The notes beneath the pieces are model-generated. The model was not told the DNA's origin, ran no database searches, and was given only the letters and a program-made list of their open reading frames with translations. 34,944 nucleotides of DNA from Anaeromicrobium sp. (lineage in GTDB: Bacteria > Bacillota > Clostridia > Peptostreptococcales > Thermotaleaceae), in assembly GCF_025210435.1 (NCBI RefSeq), contig NZ_JAOART010000104.1, positions 1 through 34,944 of the forward strand. The letters run 5' to 3'. This document shows, one piece after another, positions 32,840-34,944 of this stretch; within the stretch, counting starts at the first letter, position 1; each line of letters opens with the position of its first letter. The position numbers were made by a program, and so were the translations under genes.

Positions 32840-34465
32840 ATGAAGTTAAATCGAATCATTAGAATTTTAATGATTCTCGCTAATGCTAACAGAGTAACTG
32901 TTAAATATCTAGCTGATAAATTTAATGTGTCACGTAAAACCATATATTCCGATTTAAATACAATTATATTATCCGGAATACCTATAATTTATGGACAAGA
33001 TCATAAAGGTACTGTTACATTATTAGAAGGTTTTAATTTCCCTAAATCATTTAAGGAACCTATTGAATGCACTAATCGACCCAATAAAGAAGACATTTAT
33101 ATAAAATATGTCAATCATGAGCAAAGCATGAAACATACCCTATCCTTATGGGAAAAATTCACACAACACAGGTTACATGGGGAACATACATTAGACCCTA
33201 CTATCTTTCATTCTTGGATTCGGTGTCAACGTATGAATGTACCTATCTACGAGGTGGACCCTGGAAACTTCCTCTCTCCTGATTGTTTGAAGGATTACTT
33301 CATTGAGAACGCCCTTTCAAAAGAGATGGTAAAACCAAGGATATTCTTGAATATTTTTAAACACCTAGGCTGGTATGCTATGACTTATGATAAAAATACA
33401 AACCTTGAATATATCATTAATCCTGTTACTAACTATGAGCGATTGTATCCACAGCTTGGATACTATCTTAATGTTAATGAAAGGCATATTGGAACAAACT
33501 CTATAGCCTTGGCTTTAATGGAAAATAGAACTATTATTACAAGGGGAGCGGAGCATTATAACAAATCTTTTCATGACATTACTTCAATTGCTGCACCAAT
33601 TTATAAGCATGGTGAACTTTATGGTGCACTCAATATTATTTTTATACATACCAATGTAAATCCAAATGTTGTTCATATTGTTAATAGCTTTGCACGCCTA
33701 TACGAAGCCCTTGTCCTTAGTGAACATGCTCTAGAAAAAAAAGAAGAAAAACGTCTCTATGACGAAAGCATAGAAAAAACTAATTCATATGTTCCTAAGA
33801 TTTATGGTAAATCATTTCATTGGAAAAAAGTGCTAAATATAGCAGATTATTTTTCTATAATGCCTAACCATATGGCTATTGTAGGTGAAGAGGGTGTAGG
33901 AAAAAGCACCATAGCTCGATACATTCACTCAAAAAGCACACGAAAGTATGCCCCCTGTTACCAATTGGATGGAAACCAAGTTCCAGGTACCCAAGCCCAA
34001 CTGAAAGAACATCTCTTTGGAACGGAAAAAAATCACCAATTGGGATTGATTGAAAAGACAGAAGGAGGTATTTTAATAATAAAAAATGTGCATAAGTTAT
34101 CAAAAGACATTCAAAAGCTCATAGGACGTTATATAAAAACTTCTAAAATTAAGCGTATAGGGGGTAGAAAATTCCTTACCTTTGATGTAAGAATTATTTT
34201 TACCATGCCATCTCTACAATCAGAAGGTATTGTTGAATCATTAAAAAATGAAATTCTACTCTATTTGAATATTCATCCTTTACGAGAACGAAAAGAGGAC
34301 ATACTAGATATTTATCAGGGTTGGTCTGTGGATGAGAATACAAGTAAAGATATTAAGTTAATAAAAAGCCAGATAGAAGCAATAGACCCATCAGAACTGA
34401 AAGAAAATATAAAAACCCTACGAGAACTTTTTATAGAAAATAATAAAATCTCCTCAACAAAGTAG
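32840..34465 (+). CDS. Hybrid regulator: DeoR/HTH_11 head, AcoR-like GAF region, degenerate sigma-54-type AAA+
   Basis: A 541-residue protein. Residues 1-60 are a winged helix of the DeoR/HTH_11 type (VKYLADKFNVSRKTIYSDLN). Residues about 115-300 match the AcoR-type input region (FHSWIRCQRMNVP; HIGTNSIALAL; TRGAEHYNKSFHDITSIAAP). From 320 an AAA+ domain follows with Walker A GEEGVGKS (349-356) and LRERKEDI (481-488). However, LFGTEK is followed directly by NHQLGLIE, so the GAFTGA loop is missing, and Walker B reads GGILIIKNVH, without Asp-Glu. There is no Fis HTH at the end. It probably binds DNA by its head and does not activate sigma-54. Target genes are not apparent. Confidence 0.85.
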   Translation: MKLNRIIRILMILANANRVTVKYLADKFNVSRKTIYSDLNTIILSGIPIIYGQDHKGTVTLLEGFNFPKSFKEPIECTNRPNKEDIYIKYVNHEQSMKHTLSLWEKFTQHRLHGEHTLDPTIFHSWIRCQRMNVPIYEVDPGNFLSPDCLKDYFIENALSKEMVKPRIFLNIFKHLGWYAMTYDKNTNLEYIINPVTNYERLYPQLGYYLNVNERHIGTNSIALALMENRTIITRGAEHYNKSFHDITSIAAPIYKHGELYGALNIIFIHTNVNPNVVHIVNSFARLYEALVLSEHALEKKEEKRLYDESIEKTNSYVPKIYGKSFHWKKVLNIADYFSIMPNHMAIVGEEGVGKSTIARYIHSKSTRKYAPCYQLDGNQVPGTQAQLKEHLFGTEKNHQLGLIEKTEGGILIIKNVHKLSKDIQKLIGRYIKTSKIKRIGGRKFLTFDVRIIFTMPSLQSEGIVESLKNEILLYLNIHPLRERKEDILDIYQGWSVDENTSKDIKLIKSQIEAIDPSELKENIKTLRELFIENNKISSTK

Positions 34466-34477
34466 GAGATTTTATTA
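34441..34477 (+). terminator. Terminator overlapping the end of the hybrid regulator gene
   Basis: A 14-bp perfect stem (34441-34454 with 34464-34477) and 9-base loop. The stop codon TAG (34463-34465) spans the start of the right arm. T-rich DNA follows the GAGA in the right arm. Confidence 0.8.
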
Positions 34478-34519
34478 TTTTGAGTGAATTTCTACCCATT
34501 CATAATTAAATGCTTAATT

Positions 34520-34745
34520 TCATTTTATATCAACTTCCATAAAGTTTAGATTCGCTCCATTATCTATAAGAAAATCTGCAATTTGAAAATTACCAGTTTT
34601 TAATGCTACCTGAAGCGGTGATTGACCATCATCTTTTTTAGGGGGGTTGCTTAGCTGTACAATTAACTAATTCTGGTTTCTTATTTATTATATCCTTTAC
34701 TAATTCATAATCACTTTTTCTAATGGCAGTAAATAATTTCTTCAT
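34520..34745 (-). pseudogene. Ankyrin-repeat protein, frameshifted and truncated
   Basis: ATG 34745 follows AAGGAGAG and reads KKLFTAIRKSDYELVKDII up to KQPP, then stops. In the next frame the protein continues with KKDDGQSPLQVALKTGNFQ and IADFLIDNGANLNF, a clear ankyrin repeat, to TGA at 34520. The shift falls in a run of six C (minus strand; G6 at 34641-34646), where five would restore the frame. The remaining 75 codons hold only about two repeats. Downstream codons in the same frame (EWVEIHSK, 34478-34510) may be a remnant of a lost C-terminus. A real frame change or a homopolymer error are both possible. Confidence 0.8.
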
Positions 34746-34804
34746 GACTTACTCTCCTTCAAAAATCAAGATGTCAACTCATATGTAGATTGTCAAGTAA
34801 AATT

Positions 34805-34944
34805 GGTTCTCACGCAATTTTGGTGAAAAAGTTATACACTTACCCTTTTCAAGAGAACACCTTAAATATTATCCAAATATTTCCTGTGAATTAAGAACTT
34901 TCAACCTTAACAATTCGAAATTACATCTTCCATAGCTTGTACGT
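34805..34944 (-). mobile_element. ISL3-type insertion sequence, 3' end (right copy)
   Basis: Bases 34805-34940 are identical to the reverse complement of 1-136, and four more bases extend the element. The element boundary is at GGTTCTCACGC (34805), where similarity to the left copy ends. The two copies face outward from the window, with their transposase 3' ends toward the interior. Confidence 0.75.
34869..34944 (-). CDS. Transposase C-terminal fragment (right copy)
   Basis: On the minus strand the frame reads R-TSYGRCNFELLRLKV and on to the same TAA as the left copy. It is open at the window edge and one codon longer (Arg) than the left fragment. Identity to the left copy is complete over the shared bases. 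Confidence 0.6.
   Translation of the reverse strand, partial: RTSYGRCNFELLRLKVLNSQEIFG

Noticed and set aside
1-34944. Reading the whole window as a composite transposon
   Set aside because: The interior carries housekeeping genes and a tRNA, and a contig break at a multicopy IS explains the ends more simply; kept only as a finding to check.

Overview
The window looks like a chromosomal contig from a low-GC, anaerobic, amino-acid-fermenting Clostridia species (Tissierellales, Peptostreptococcaceae or Clostridiaceae type). The DNA is strongly AT-rich, ribosome binding sites are GGAGG-like, and the central locus is the oxidative ornithine pathway of Stickland fermenters. The exact species cannot be read from the sequence.

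Both ends (1-136 and 34805-34940) are perfect inverted copies of the same insertion-sequence end, with the C-terminus of an ISL3-type transposase. The window is therefore probably a whole contig that stopped at a repeated IS.

Left arm (about 196-3234): a CPBP membrane protease, a palindrome-rich IS200/IS605-like remnant, a frameshifted and truncated amidohydrolase, and an AIM24-family protein.

Centre (3231-14434), all on the minus strand: ord-ortA-ortB-oraS-oraE-(MutL/GlmL-like)-orr, followed after a strong hairpin by a Na+/amino-acid symporter and a RocB-like M20 peptidase. Together these make D-ornithine from L-ornithine, rearrange it with a B12/PLP aminomutase, oxidise and deaminate the product, and cleave it thiolytically to acetyl-CoA and D-alanine. 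A textbook sigma-54 promoter (GG-N10-GC) lies just before ord. Three inverted repeats of the form GCAAA...TTTGC stand 78-160 bp further upstream, spaced by about whole helical turns. A PAS-AAA+-Fis sigma-54 activator at 16830-18212 is the obvious candidate to bind them. Between it and the operon lie an unrecognised 10-TM-like membrane protein and a 251-residue unknown protein; beyond it lies a soluble chemoreceptor-like protein.

Right of this (19807-23660, minus) is a cell-envelope operon: FHA protein, SEDS glycosyltransferase, class B PBP and FabI. Then come a tRNA-Pro, an exported GH18 enzyme and a membrane-anchored GH26-like enzyme on the plus strand, an RND efflux pump with adaptor and TetR regulator on the minus strand, and a plus-strand regulator that fuses a DeoR/HTH_11-type head to an AcoR-like GAF region and a degenerate sigma-54-type AAA+ domain. 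An ankyrin-repeat pseudogene closes the window.

The most unusual features are: (1) a 235-239 bp dispersed element present four times in one orientation, plus an internally deleted 75 bp copy, whose long stem shows paired changes between copies; (2) the degenerate activator without GAFTGA loop, Walker B acid or Fis domain; (3) the sigma-54 control region of the ornithine operon; (4) a 67-nt perfect palindrome that contains the end of the GH18 gene.
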